Positions 1-7,821 of a stretch of DNA of 15,443 nucleotides are shown in pieces (the stretch's first letter is position 1; the number at the start of each line of letters is the position of its first letter). The notes beneath the pieces are model-generated. The model saw only the letters and a list, made by a program, of their open reading frames with translations. It ran no database searches and was not told the DNA's origin. The DNA lies in contig JBLIKP010000058.1 in NCBI GenBank assembly GCA_047635375.1, positions 1 to 15,443 on the forward strand. Reading direction: 5' to 3'. The translations under genes and the position numbers were made by a program. Source of the stretch: JBLIKP01 sp047635375. Lineage in GTDB: Bacteria; Bacteroidota; Bacteroidia; Sphingobacteriales; Sphingobacteriaceae.

Positions 1-746
1 ATCTCTTGTTTTTGGCTTTCAAGATCGTCTTCGATAAGTATTTTGTGAGATACTACAACGTTTTTGAATTCGTGGTTGATTTTTACCACTTTGAATTCCA
101 TAGTCTTACCTACGTAAGCATCGTAATCACGGATAGGCTTGATGTCGATTTGTGATCCTGGAAGGAAAGCTTCCACACCATTTACATCAACAATAAGTCC
201 ACCTTTAGTACGGCTCTTAACGAAACCGTTAATGATCTTATCTTCTTCAAGAGCAGAGTTGATGTTATCCCAAGAACGTTGGATTTTAGCACGCTTACGT
301 GATAAAACTAATTGTCCTAGTTTATCTTCTTGCTCTTCTACTAATACTTCAACTTCGTCACCCATTTTTAAGTCTGGAGTGTCGCGGAATTCGTTAGTAG
401 GAACCATTCCGTCAGATTTGAATCCGATGTTTAAAACAACATCTTTATCACCAACAGAAACTACAATACCCTTTACAATATCTCCTTTATTAGGAGTAGT
501 TACTGTGTCAGAGTAAAGGTTTTGCATTTTTGTAACTTCATCCCTAGTGTATTCACCAAAGTTAGCTTCATCAGCTTCCCAGTCGAAAGTTTCGGTTGGA
601 GTTACAAAATCTAAGATTTCTTTTTCTGATTTTTCAGCTTTTACTTCTTCCTTAACGGGAGCAGCTGTTTCAGTTGCAGCTACAGGAGTAGCAGTTTCAG
701 TAGCTTCTACAGGAGTAGTAGCATTTTCTTCTTTTTCTTCTTTCAC
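1..746 (-). CDS. rpsA: 30S ribosomal protein S1, N-terminal part (runs off left edge)
   Basis: Ribosomal protein S1 binds mRNA and helps load it on the 30S subunit. Reading the minus strand gives 248 residues before the window edge. Residues 1-48 are a low-complexity Ala/Thr/Glu/Lys/Val extension. A segment with FDWEADEANFGEYTRDE (54-70) follows, as is typical of Bacteroidota S1. Next come two S1 OB-fold repeats, at about 87-151 (KGDIVKGIVVSVG, GFKSDGMVP) and 169-235 (INGFVKSRTKGGLIVDVNGVEAFLPGSQ). The remaining S1 repeats should lie beyond position 1. The frame meets a TGA about 30 bases upstream of the first usable codon and contains no ATG in between, so GTG at 746 is the best start. The gene lies downstream of cmk on the same strand but has its own promoter. 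Identity is certain from the repeats; the exact start is inferred. Confidence 0.95.
   Translation of the reverse strand, partial: MKEEKEENATTPVEATETATPVAATETAAPVKEEVKAEKSEKEILDFVTPTETFDWEADEANFGEYTRDEVTKMQNLYSDTVTTPNKGDIVKGIVVSVGDKDVVLNIGFKSDGMVPTNEFRDTPDLKMGDEVEVLVEEQEDKLGQLVLSRKRAKIQRSWDNINSALEEDKIINGFVKSRTKGGLIVDVNGVEAFLPGSQIDIKPIRDYDAYVGKTMEFKVVKINHEFKNVVVSHKILIEDDLESQKQE
664..717 (-). repeat. 27-bp tandem duplication in the rpsA N-terminal extension
   Basis: Two adjacent 27-base units (664-690 and 691-717) match at 23 of 27 positions by eye. In the rpsA frame they encode TPVAATETA and TPVEATETA, and a degenerate third unit (APVKEE) follows. The unit length is a multiple of three, so copy changes would keep the frame. 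It explains the low-complexity start of S1 and probably marks a disordered, rapidly changing tail. Confidence 0.75.
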
Positions 747-789
747 GATAGAAATTCCGGCTGTTATTGGCTTGTGACCTCAAACTTGT

Positions 790-806
790 CCCTAGTCGGG
801 GTAGGG
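790..806 (-). promoter_or_regulatory. Small hairpin in the rpsA leader
   Basis: CCCTA (790-794) pairs with TAGGG (802-806) around a 7-base G/C-rich loop. It lies in the transcribed leader between the rpsA promoter and the GTG start. In E. coli, S1 represses translation of its own mRNA through leader structure; whether this hairpin plays such a role here is only a guess. It has no T-run on either side, so it is not a terminator. Confidence 0.35.
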
Positions 807-849
807 GTTAGTATGCGTTAATCCAATTGAGATTTTCCCAATCGGAGTG

Positions 850-880
850 CAAATATAGGGTTTTTTCGTGAAAAATTCAA
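850..880 (-). promoter_or_regulatory. Bacteroidota-type promoter of rpsA
   Basis: On the minus strand TTG (880-878) is followed after 20 bases by TATATTTG (857-850). This matches the Bacteroidota housekeeping consensus TTG-N17-23-TAnnTTTG exactly. Transcription would start near 844, leaving a leader of about 100 bases before the GTG at 746. It allows rpsA to be transcribed independently of cmk. Confidence 0.7.
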
Positions 881-952
881 TCTAAAGGGGATAAAATGGG
901 TTAATGAAATAGGTGTAACGGGTTAAGCATAAGTAGACATAGTTTTAGCTGC

Positions 953-1627
953 CTATTTACCTTCCACAAGAGCAACCACAAAGTCCATTTGCTCTTCGCG
1001 TGTCATTTTACTATTGTCTAAGACAACTGCGTCATGGGCCTCTTTAAGCGGACTTTCCTTCCTGGTTGAATCGAGGTGGTCGCGGTGTTTTAGATTTTCT
1101 AATACTTCATCCAAAGTAATGTCGTCCCCTTTTTTTATTAATTCGTCATATCTACGCTGTGCGCGGATTTCTTCGCTGGCGGTGACAAAAAGCTTAAGCT
1201 GTGCCTTTGGAAAAACCACTGTACCTATGTCTCGTCCATCAAGAACCACACTGGTTTTTTGACTCATCTTTCTTTGGAGATCAACCAATTTATCGCGGAC
1301 AGGCTTTAGCGCAGCTACCTCACTCACCTTGGAGCTTACGAGCATATTGCGGATGGATTTTTCTACGTTTTTTCCATTTAATAGGAGAGGGCTTATTCCA
1401 TCATGGCTTGCCCCGAACTCAATAGTGATTTTGTCTAAAGCCTGTTTAACCTCACTATGGTTGTGAATGTTAACCTGGTGCTCTATAAAGTACAATGCAA
1501 CGCCACGATACATGGCGCCAGTATCTAAATAAGTGAAACCTAGTTTTGAAGCTAATGCTCTGGCGATTGTGCTTTTCCCACAAGATGAATGTCCGTCGAT
1601 TGCAATAATAAATGGGGTAGAGGTCAT
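953..1627 (-). CDS. cmk: Cytidylate kinase
   Basis: Transfers phosphate from ATP to CMP or dCMP, feeding CTP and dCTP synthesis in the cytoplasm. The 224-residue protein is the usual length for bacterial Cmk. The P-loop GHSSCGKST lies at residues 12-20, the nucleotide-binding DTGAMYRG at 35-42, VVLDGRDIGTVVFP at 127-140, and the lid region with HRDHLDSTR at 181-189. An in-frame ATG nine codons upstream (1654) exists, but the protein then begins with a non-family extension. Starting at 1627 gives MTSTPFIIAIDGHSS, which fits the family. rpsA follows downstream on the same strand after about 200 bases; cmk-rpsA is a common bacterial pairing. Confidence 0.95.
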   Translation of the reverse strand: MTSTPFIIAIDGHSSCGKSTIARALASKLGFTYLDTGAMYRGVALYFIEHQVNIHNHSEVKQALDKITIEFGASHDGISPLLLNGKNVEKSIRNMLVSSKVSEVAALKPVRDKLVDLQRKMSQKTSVVLDGRDIGTVVFPKAQLKLFVTASEEIRAQRRYDELIKKGDDITLDEVLENLKHRDHLDSTRKESPLKEAHDAVVLDNSKMTREEQMDFVVALVEGK

Positions 1628-1693
1628 AAGGCAAAAATCAGTATTTCTAATCATATATAGGTAAATAATCTGTGTTTTTCTTGTTCTTGGACC

Positions 1694-1709
1694 TACCTGA
1701 AGTCAGGTA
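1694..1709. repeat. 7-bp inverted repeat between cmk and the T9SS cargo gene
   Basis: TACCTGA and TCAGGTA are perfect inverted copies separated by AG. The element sits in the divergent intergenic region, about 67 bases upstream of cmk and 40 bases upstream of the -7 element at 1747. It could be a binding site for a dimeric regulator or a minor RNA hairpin. No known operator is recognised. Confidence 0.4.
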
Positions 1710-1746
1710 TATTGTATTTATGTGATGTTAAATATTTTGAAAACAT

Positions 1747-1754
1747 TACCTTTG
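1747..1754 (+). promoter_or_regulatory. Probable -7 element (TACCTTTG) of the large T9SS cargo gene
   Basis: TACCTTTG matches the Bacteroidota -7 consensus TAnnTTTG. The surrounding CATTACCTTTG is identical to the his operon promoter core at 12611-12621. No TTG is seen at the expected distance upstream, so the -33 half is weak. If real, transcription starts near 1760, which excludes the upstream in-frame ATG at 1722 as a start. Confidence 0.5.
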
Positions 1755-1814
1755 CGGCTAATTACAATGAAATATTCTAAAACACTAGGGTTATCATATT
1801 TAAATTTTTTTTTA

Positions 1815-4226
1815 ATGAAATTATTCTTCTCAATTATGGCGACCATGCTTGCATGGGGTGCTATAAACGCTCAAACAGTCCCATCGGCCCACGTATTAAG
1901 TGAGGGCAAAATCGAATTTAATTTTTTAGATTTTGGCGAAAATCAATCTAATTACTTTCCTCACATGCAAGGATGGTCTTCAGATTCAAATCTTTTTGCT
2001 GCCGACGGGCAAAATCTTTCAGGAGATTTGGCAATTAACGGTGATTGGCCGTTAGATGTTGCACCTGCAAGTACAGCTAATCATATTCAAAACGCTTATG
2101 ATGCAGCCGACCATAGAGGAATAAGAATTCAATCCTCCCAAAATAGATCACTTACAGCTTTACCAGCAGGGATTATGTTTCATTTAAACACTGAAAATAT
2201 TGACTCAGCATTAATTTTTTATGACTTAGTGGGGTTTGTTGGTCAAGTACCTGGCTCTTTGCATTTATTATATAGAATTGGCAGCACAGGTGATTTTATT
2301 GAAATTCCTGAGGGAAGATATCGTGCTGCTACAGCTGGTGTATCTACAAGAGGTAGCTTTTCCTTTGGATTGCCGCCAGCAACCATGGGACACCCTTCCG
2401 TTCATTTTTTTATGGCGGTAACTAAGGAAGCTGCTAATTTTCCTAACGAGGCTCCTTTAAACTCAATAGGAGTAACATTCGAAATTGACAAAGTTGAATT
2501 TCTCCCAGTTAACCCAACTAACCCAGTACCTCATGTGTTAGGAAATGGACCATTGTTTTTTGACGGATTCGAGGATCCTAGCCAAACTGTTTATCCTAAT
2601 TTTATGCAAGGATGGGTTGGCGAATCAATAGAGGCAGCCACTGGTGATGATTATCCGACCAATTTGATTCCTATTCTTGATTCAGATTTAATGCCAAATG
2701 GTACCGACAATGCAGTTAGTGGCGTGCATAATGAAGGTGATAATGGTGTAAGTATTAAAGCTGATCGTGATATTTCTACAAATCAATCACTGGCAATTGC
2801 TATTAATACTGTTGGTGTAACCGGAATAGATTTTTCATGGAAAGCCATTTCTACTTTTTCTACAGTAGATGGTAATTCAGTTGTTCAACTTCAATATCGT
2901 GTTGGTTCTGAAGGGGATTGGACGAACCTTGATGGTCATGATTACCTTAATTCAAGTGGGTCTGCTACTGCGGGTACAATGCAAAATTTCGGACCTACTC
3001 GATTACCAACAGAGTTGGAAAATCAAGAGGAAGTGCAATTCAGATGGTTCGCTTATTTAAACGGAGCTACCTTTAATGGGTCTAACAGAACCTCAATCGA
3101 TAGTGTTTTAATTGCTACAGAAACAGCTGAAGGTCAACCACCAATTGCCGCATTCACCATTTCTAACGATGAGCCTGGTGCAGGGCAGATTGTAACCTTT
3201 ACAAACCAATCGGCCGGAGAGCCCGATAGTTACCTTTGGAATTTTGGTGACGGAATTGATAGCACTTCAACCGAGACAAGCCCGTTTCACACGTACAGTG
3301 AAGGTGGTGAGTACATTGTTTCTCTAATTGCTACTAACGGATTTGGATCAGATACAGCTTACGATACTGTTTTAGTTTATCAAAACTTTGCGCCAACGGC
3401 TGAAGATGATGTTTCTTCAACTCCAAAAAATACTCCAGATACAATTCAGGTTGCATCAAACGATTTTGATGAAGAGAATAATATTAATCTATCCTCAGTA
3501 GCAGTGGTTTCGGAACCATCAAGTGGTGCTGTTGAACCACAAGGTGACGGTTCATTAATTTATATGCCAAATACTGATTTCGTTGGTGACGATGAGTTTA
3601 CCTATGAAATTTGCGATTTAGATGGTTTATGTGATACAGCTCAGGTGACCATTAGAGTATTTGAAACTGGTGGTGGAAACTTTGCGCCAAGAGCAAAAAA
3701 CGATGTAGCAACGACAGATCAAGATCTTGCTGTTAACGTGAAAGTTTTGGCAAACGATATTGATGTTGATGGTCAACTGGACGTGCAAACCTTGGCAGTT
3801 ACTATCGATGCTACAAACGGTACAACCACTGTAAACGTGAGTGAATCAACAATTACCTTTACTCCAAATCAAGGATACAGTGGTGTTGATTCTTTCCAAT
3901 ACACAATTTGTGATGATGCCGATGAAACCTTGTGTGACTCTGCTTGGGTAACTGTAACAGTTAACAAAGTGGCGACAAGTGTAAATAGTAATGCGAATGC
4001 TGTAAAGGTTTATCCTAACCCAGCTTCAGATATGATAAATATTGAATTAACTGGAAGCGGAACTTCAACAGTCCGTATTTTCAATGTACTTGGTAAAACT
4101 GTTTATTCGACACAAACAAGTTTGAAATCATTCGCTATTGATGTAAATGACTTTACAAGTGGTGTTTATTTTCTTCAGGTTGAAAACAACTTAGGATTAA
4201 ACCAAAAAACGGTGGTGATTAAATAA
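1815..4226 (+). CDS. Secreted multidomain protein with PKD, two Ig/cadherin-like repeats and a T9SS sorting domain
   Basis: A surface or secreted adhesin-like protein of about 803 residues. From the ATG at 1815 it begins with a typical signal peptide (MKLFFSIMATMLAWGAINAQ), so I prefer this start; in-frame ATGs at 1767 and 1722 give unlikely N-terminal extensions. Residues of about 26-232 and 238-437 form two related modules, each with an MQGW motif near its start and an LxYRxGSxGDF/W motif later. A PKD domain follows at about 439-522 (YLWNFGDG). Next are two cadherin-like/Ig-like repeats at about 524-617 and 622-718, each with NxAPxAxxD, a VxSND or VLANDID segment, and (E/Q)YxICD. The last 70 residues (from VYPNPASDM) are a type A T9SS sorting domain ending in KTVVIK. 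It would cross the inner membrane by Sec and the outer membrane by T9SS. No enzymatic motif is visible and the ligand is unknown. It stands alone with its own promoter and terminator. Confidence 0.85.
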   Translation: MKLFFSIMATMLAWGAINAQTVPSAHVLSEGKIEFNFLDFGENQSNYFPHMQGWSSDSNLFAADGQNLSGDLAINGDWPLDVAPASTANHIQNAYDAADHRGIRIQSSQNRSLTALPAGIMFHLNTENIDSALIFYDLVGFVGQVPGSLHLLYRIGSTGDFIEIPEGRYRAATAGVSTRGSFSFGLPPATMGHPSVHFFMAVTKEAANFPNEAPLNSIGVTFEIDKVEFLPVNPTNPVPHVLGNGPLFFDGFEDPSQTVYPNFMQGWVGESIEAATGDDYPTNLIPILDSDLMPNGTDNAVSGVHNEGDNGVSIKADRDISTNQSLAIAINTVGVTGIDFSWKAISTFSTVDGNSVVQLQYRVGSEGDWTNLDGHDYLNSSGSATAGTMQNFGPTRLPTELENQEEVQFRWFAYLNGATFNGSNRTSIDSVLIATETAEGQPPIAAFTISNDEPGAGQIVTFTNQSAGEPDSYLWNFGDGIDSTSTETSPFHTYSEGGEYIVSLIATNGFGSDTAYDTVLVYQNFAPTAEDDVSSTPKNTPDTIQVASNDFDEENNINLSSVAVVSEPSSGAVEPQGDGSLIYMPNTDFVGDDEFTYEICDLDGLCDTAQVTIRVFETGGGNFAPRAKNDVATTDQDLAVNVKVLANDIDVDGQLDVQTLAVTIDATNGTTTVNVSESTITFTPNQGYSGVDSFQYTICDDADETLCDSAWVTVTVNKVATSVNSNANAVKVYPNPASDMINIELTGSGTSTVRIFNVLGKTVYSTQTSLKSFAIDVNDFTSGVYFLQVENNLGLNQKTVVIK

Positions 4227-4246
4227 ATTCCATAATATAAAAACCC

Positions 4247-4283
4247 AAAAACCCCGCCCCGTAAAACGGAGCGGGGTTTTTTT
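4247..4283. terminator. Strong bidirectional intrinsic terminator
   Basis: An AAAAACCCCGC arm (4247-4257) pairs with GCGGGGTTTTT (4271-4281). After one C/A mismatch, CCG pairs with CGG around a TAAAA loop. The plus strand ends in seven T, and the minus strand ends in a T-run from the A-tract. It lies between two converging genes, so it can stop transcription of both. Confidence 0.92.
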
Positions 4284-4299
4284 ATGGATTTTTTTAAGC

Positions 4300-4890
4300 T
4301 TAGTTCTTCACTGCTTTTTTAATCTTCTTATCACCAATCCAAACTTTTTCGTTGGTTTCAAGATCGGTAAGTTCAAGATCTACTTGGTAGAAAACGATTT
4401 TGTTTCTTCCTTCTTTATCCACGATAGAACTCATCATACCGGTTAGGATGTAGTCGGCGCCTTTTTCCATACCAAACTTCTTCATAGTCTCTTTACTAGA
4501 ATTGGTTTGTTGGTCTTCACGTTCTTCGCGCATTTGCTTTCTAAAGTCACCACCTTGAGCTACACTTACCATTCCTGAGTTTATGAATGCTTTCTCCATA
4601 TCCTTGATGAAGGTTTCAGTTGGGATGATTTCGTGGGTGTTGTTTACCACTTCTCCAATAATTACAGTAGGAGCCTTGCTGTTTTCTTGTGCAAAATTCC
4701 CTCTCCATGGGCGTTGAAGGGCATCGGTTATCATTTCGTTGCTCACAAGTCGTGAGTCAGTGTCGTTCCAACGGCCGCTTAAATCTGTCTGCTCAGACGG
4801 ATCTATGCGCTTTACTTTTTTAGTAAAGCATCCTGTGAAGGTGACGCCAACCACTAAAAGGCTTATAGGGATTAATCTCAGGTAGTTCAT
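4300..4890 (-). CDS. lpoB: LpoB-like penicillin-binding protein activator lipoprotein
   Basis: A 196-residue predicted lipoprotein. The signal sequence ends in VTFTGC, so Cys21 is the likely lipidated residue. The mature part has DLSGRWNDTDSRLVSNEMI (37-55), then VIIGEVVNNTHEIIPTETFIKDMEKAFINSG, then GADYILTGMMSSIVD and DLETNEKVWIGDKKIKK near the end. This pattern is that of the family usually named penicillin-binding protein activator LpoB. In E. coli LpoB is an outer-membrane lipoprotein that stimulates PBP1b. Whether the Bacteroidota members do the same is not established by sequence, so the symbol is a family name. The gene converges on the large T9SS cargo gene with a shared terminator, and no cell-wall gene lies beside it. 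Confidence 0.8.
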   Translation of the reverse strand: MNYLRLIPISLLVVGVTFTGCFTKKVKRIDPSEQTDLSGRWNDTDSRLVSNEMITDALQRPWRGNFAQENSKAPTVIIGEVVNNTHEIIPTETFIKDMEKAFINSGMVSVAQGGDFRKQMREEREDQQTNSSKETMKKFGMEKGADYILTGMMSSIVDKEGRNKIVFYQVDLELTDLETNEKVWIGDKKIKKAVKN

Positions 4891-5055
4891 AATGCTTCGT
4901 TTAATTCAGGGTCTAAATTAGAATAAATCTGTTATTGTTAATTCATTTTGTCCTTTTGAGCTCAATTTTTTTTAAAGGTTTAACTTGATAAACATAATTA
5001 TTTTTTCTTTTTTTAAAATCGGCAAATTTCAACAAGGAATTAAGGGCTTTATTGC

Positions 5056-5063
5056 TAATTTTG
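5056..5063 (+). promoter_or_regulatory. Probable -7 element (TAATTTTG) of valS
   Basis: TAATTTTG matches TAnnTTTG and ends 45 bases before the valS ATG. No TTG is present 17-23 bases upstream, so only half of the promoter is supported. The 218-base gap between the lipoprotein gene and valS shows no T-box or other riboswitch that I can recognise; it is mainly A/T-rich. Confidence 0.45.
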
Positions 5064-5108
5064 CAGATTAAATTTTAACAAGGGATATCTCCTTTTTAGA
5101 CGTAAAAC

Positions 5109-7736
5109 ATGGCATTAGCAACGAAATATAACCCATTAGAAGTTGAAGATAAGTGGTACAAATATTGGCTAGACAATAAATTGTTTAAGTCGGTGCCGGA
5201 TGAGCGTGAGGCTTATTCAGTAGTGATACCACCTCCAAACGTAACGGGTGTGCTTCACATGGGGCATATGCTTAATAACACATTACAAGATGTGCTTGTT
5301 CGTCGTGCTCGGATGTTAGGTAAAAACGCCTGTTGGGTTCCTGGAACTGACCACGCATCAATTGCTACCGAAGCAAAGGTTGTCGCTAAGCTTCGTGCAG
5401 AAGGAATTAAAAAAGGAGATTTAAGCCGTGAAGAATTCCTAAGCCACGCTTGGGATTGGAAGGAGAAATATGGTGGAATTATCCTTGAGCAGTTAAAGAA
5501 ATTAGGAGCATCATGCGATTGGGACAGAACCAAGTTCACGATGGATCCAAAGCTTTCTGATGCCGTTCAAGAGGTTTTCATCGACTTACATAAAAAAGGA
5601 TATATCTACCGCGGACTGCGCATGGTAAACTGGGATCCAGTTGGACTTACCGCTGTTTCTGATGAGGAAGTAATTCACCGCGAGATTCAAAGTAAACTTT
5701 ACCATGTAAAATATGCTGTGGTAGGATCTAACGAAACCGTAACCATTGCTACTACACGTCCTGAAACCATTTTAGGAGACACCGCAGTGTGTGTTCATCC
5801 AGACGATGACAGGTACAAGCATCTTGTAGGTAAGAAGGTGATTGTGCCCATGGTAAACCGTGAGGTTCCCGTGATTGCAGATGAATATGTGGACATCGAA
5901 TTCGGAACAGGTTGTTTGAAGATTACTCCAGCCCATGACGAAAATGATTATCACATCGGCGCTAAGCATAACCTAGAAACCATCGACATCCTGAATCCTG
6001 ATGGAACAATGGCTGAGGCTGCTGGGTTTTTCATAGGTGAGGATCGCTTTATTGCAAGAAAGAAAATTGCCAAGAAGCTTAAGGCCCTGGATTTATTGAT
6101 AAAAGAAGAGGAGTACACCAATAAAGTGGGCTTTTCTGAACGAACTGATGCAGTTATTGAACCTCGTTTGTCAAAGCAATGGTTCGTAAGTATGGAGAAG
6201 TTGGCCAAACCTGCACTGGATGCTGTGATGAACGACGACATTCTGCTTTTCCCGCCTAAATTCAAAAACACCTACCGTCACTGGATGGAAAATGTGAAAG
6301 ACTGGTGTATTTCTCGCCAACTTTGGTGGGGGCAGCGGATTCCTGCTTTCTACTACGGTGATGGCGATGAAGAATACGTGGTTACCGCTTCCGCCGATGA
6401 GGCATTGGAGCTTGCAAAAGCAAAAACAGGAAATCAAAACTTAACAACTGCTGATTTAAAGCAAGACGACGATGTGATGGATACATGGTTCAGCTCTTGG
6501 CTGTGGCCGATATCTGTTTTCGACGGGTTTGATCCAGACAGCGAAGATTTTAAATACTACTACCCAACAAACGACCTTGTAACAGCCCCTGAAATCCTTT
6601 TCTTCTGGGTCGCGCGTATGATTATCGCCGGTTACGAGTATAAGGGTGAAATGCCGTTTAAAAACGTTTACCTGCACGGAATTGTCCGCGACAAGCAACG
6701 TCGTAAAATGAGTAAGTCGTTAGGAAATAGTCCTAATCCTCTTGACCTAATCGCCGAGTACGGTGCTGATGGAGTGAGGGTAGGAATGCTGCTTTGCGCA
6801 CCAGCGGGTAATGATATCCTATACGACGACAGTTTGGTAGAGCAAGGGAGAAACTTTAGCAATAAGATTTGGAACGCCTACAGACTGATTGATGGATGGG
6901 AAGTGGATTCATCGTTGGAGAAAGACCATAGCATTGCGATAAACTGGTTTGAGAATAAATTCAACGAAGCCATGACCAAGGTTGAGGAGCAATTCTCTCA
7001 ATTCAGAATTTCTGAGGCTTTAATGACCCTGTATAAGTTGGTTTGGGACGATTTCTGCTCGTGGTATTTAGAGATGGTTAAGCCACCTTACTTGGAGAAG
7101 ATTGATGCAAAAACTTACGAGGCTACAAAAAGCTTTTTTGAGCGATTGATGCTTGCCTTGCACCCCATTATGCCTTTCATCACTGAAGAGCTATGGCAGA
7201 GCCTTGCGCCAAGAAAAGATGGTGAGAGTATAAGTGTTCTTGACTACCCTAAGCCAGCCACTTTTAACGAAGCAGAGCTAGCAGAGATGGACATTCTACT
7301 AGAAGTTGTGTCTCAGGTTAGGAATATCAGAAACAACCGTGGAATGAGCCCTAAAGTTCAAATTCCGCTTAAAATTAAAACCACAAACCAGGCTCTATAT
7401 AAAAAAGGAGAGGAGCTTGTGGTTAAAATGGCGAATCTTGAAAGCCTTGAATTCACTGACGAAAAAGTATCAGGAGCGATAACCTTCATTATCAAAAACG
7501 ATGAGTGTTTTGCAGAGTTGGAAGAAACCATCAACGTAGAGGAAGAACTTGCGAAGCTGAGTGATGAGTTAAAGCGTATGCAAGGTTTCCTATTCGGAGT
7601 TTCCAAAAAGCTTAGCAACGAGAAGTTTGTGAGTTTCGCACCTGATGCTGTTGTAGCCATGGGAAAGAAAAAACAAGCAGACGCAGTAGCTAAAATTAAG
7701 GCTTTAGAAGAAAATATCGCTGAGCTTAAAGGATAA
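5109..7736 (+). CDS. valS: Valyl-tRNA synthetase
   Basis: Class I aminoacyl-tRNA synthetase that charges tRNA(Val) with valine and edits misactivated threonine. The 875 residues match the usual length of bacterial ValRS. The HIGH signature is HMGH (50-53, in PPPNVTGVLHMGHML) and the KMSKS loop is KMSKS (533-537). The editing-domain region includes TIATTRPETILGDTAVCVHPDD. MDTWFSSWLWP and the following EILFFWVARM belong to the catalytic core. The anticodon-binding helices follow, and the C-terminal 65 or so residues form a Lys/Glu-rich coiled coil, as usual for ValRS. The start is clear from the family N-terminus. The gene is monocistronic, with a hairpin directly after it. Confidence 0.98.
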   Translation: MALATKYNPLEVEDKWYKYWLDNKLFKSVPDEREAYSVVIPPPNVTGVLHMGHMLNNTLQDVLVRRARMLGKNACWVPGTDHASIATEAKVVAKLRAEGIKKGDLSREEFLSHAWDWKEKYGGIILEQLKKLGASCDWDRTKFTMDPKLSDAVQEVFIDLHKKGYIYRGLRMVNWDPVGLTAVSDEEVIHREIQSKLYHVKYAVVGSNETVTIATTRPETILGDTAVCVHPDDDRYKHLVGKKVIVPMVNREVPVIADEYVDIEFGTGCLKITPAHDENDYHIGAKHNLETIDILNPDGTMAEAAGFFIGEDRFIARKKIAKKLKALDLLIKEEEYTNKVGFSERTDAVIEPRLSKQWFVSMEKLAKPALDAVMNDDILLFPPKFKNTYRHWMENVKDWCISRQLWWGQRIPAFYYGDGDEEYVVTASADEALELAKAKTGNQNLTTADLKQDDDVMDTWFSSWLWPISVFDGFDPDSEDFKYYYPTNDLVTAPEILFFWVARMIIAGYEYKGEMPFKNVYLHGIVRDKQRRKMSKSLGNSPNPLDLIAEYGADGVRVGMLLCAPAGNDILYDDSLVEQGRNFSNKIWNAYRLIDGWEVDSSLEKDHSIAINWFENKFNEAMTKVEEQFSQFRISEALMTLYKLVWDDFCSWYLEMVKPPYLEKIDAKTYEATKSFFERLMLALHPIMPFITEELWQSLAPRKDGESISVLDYPKPATFNEAELAEMDILLEVVSQVRNIRNNRGMSPKVQIPLKIKTTNQALYKKGEELVVKMANLESLEFTDEKVSGAITFIIKNDECFAELEETINVEEELAKLSDELKRMQGFLFGVSKKLSNEKFVSFAPDAVVAMGKKKQADAVAKIKALEENIAELKG

Positions 7737-7746
7737 AATTTACGGA

Positions 7747-7797
7747 TTCCTCTTATGTAATTTGACTATTACATAAGAGGAAACTTCTTGTTTTTTA
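7747..7797 (+). terminator. Perfect 15-bp hairpin after valS, probable terminator
   Basis: TTCCTCTTATGTAAT (7747-7761) is perfectly complementary to 7768-7782, with a 6-base TTGACT loop. The T-run (7791-7796) starts about eight bases after the stem rather than directly at its foot, so it is not a textbook intrinsic terminator. It lies 10 bases after the valS stop codon and well before the next start codon, which fits 3'-end formation or mRNA stabilisation. Confidence 0.65.
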
Positions 7798-7821
7798 GTA
7801 GCTTAGGTGGGAATTTTACCT

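Noticed and set aside
139..777. Plus-strand reading frames of 125 and 76 codons at the left edge
   Set aside because: The minus strand encodes ribosomal protein S1 across the same stretch; the plus frames are Ser/Thr-rich by-products of it.
1722..1814. N-terminal extension of the large T9SS cargo from ATG 1722 or 1767
   Set aside because: A probable promoter core lies inside the extension (1747-1754), and the classic signal peptide starts at 1815.
4891..5108. T-box or other riboswitch upstream of valS
   Set aside because: No specifier-loop layout, no T-box sequence and no terminator are present; only a possible -7 element is seen.
5255..7660. Several antisense reading frames of 64-106 codons across valS
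   Set aside because: They are shadows of the strongly conserved valS frame, with no family motif and no promoter of their own.
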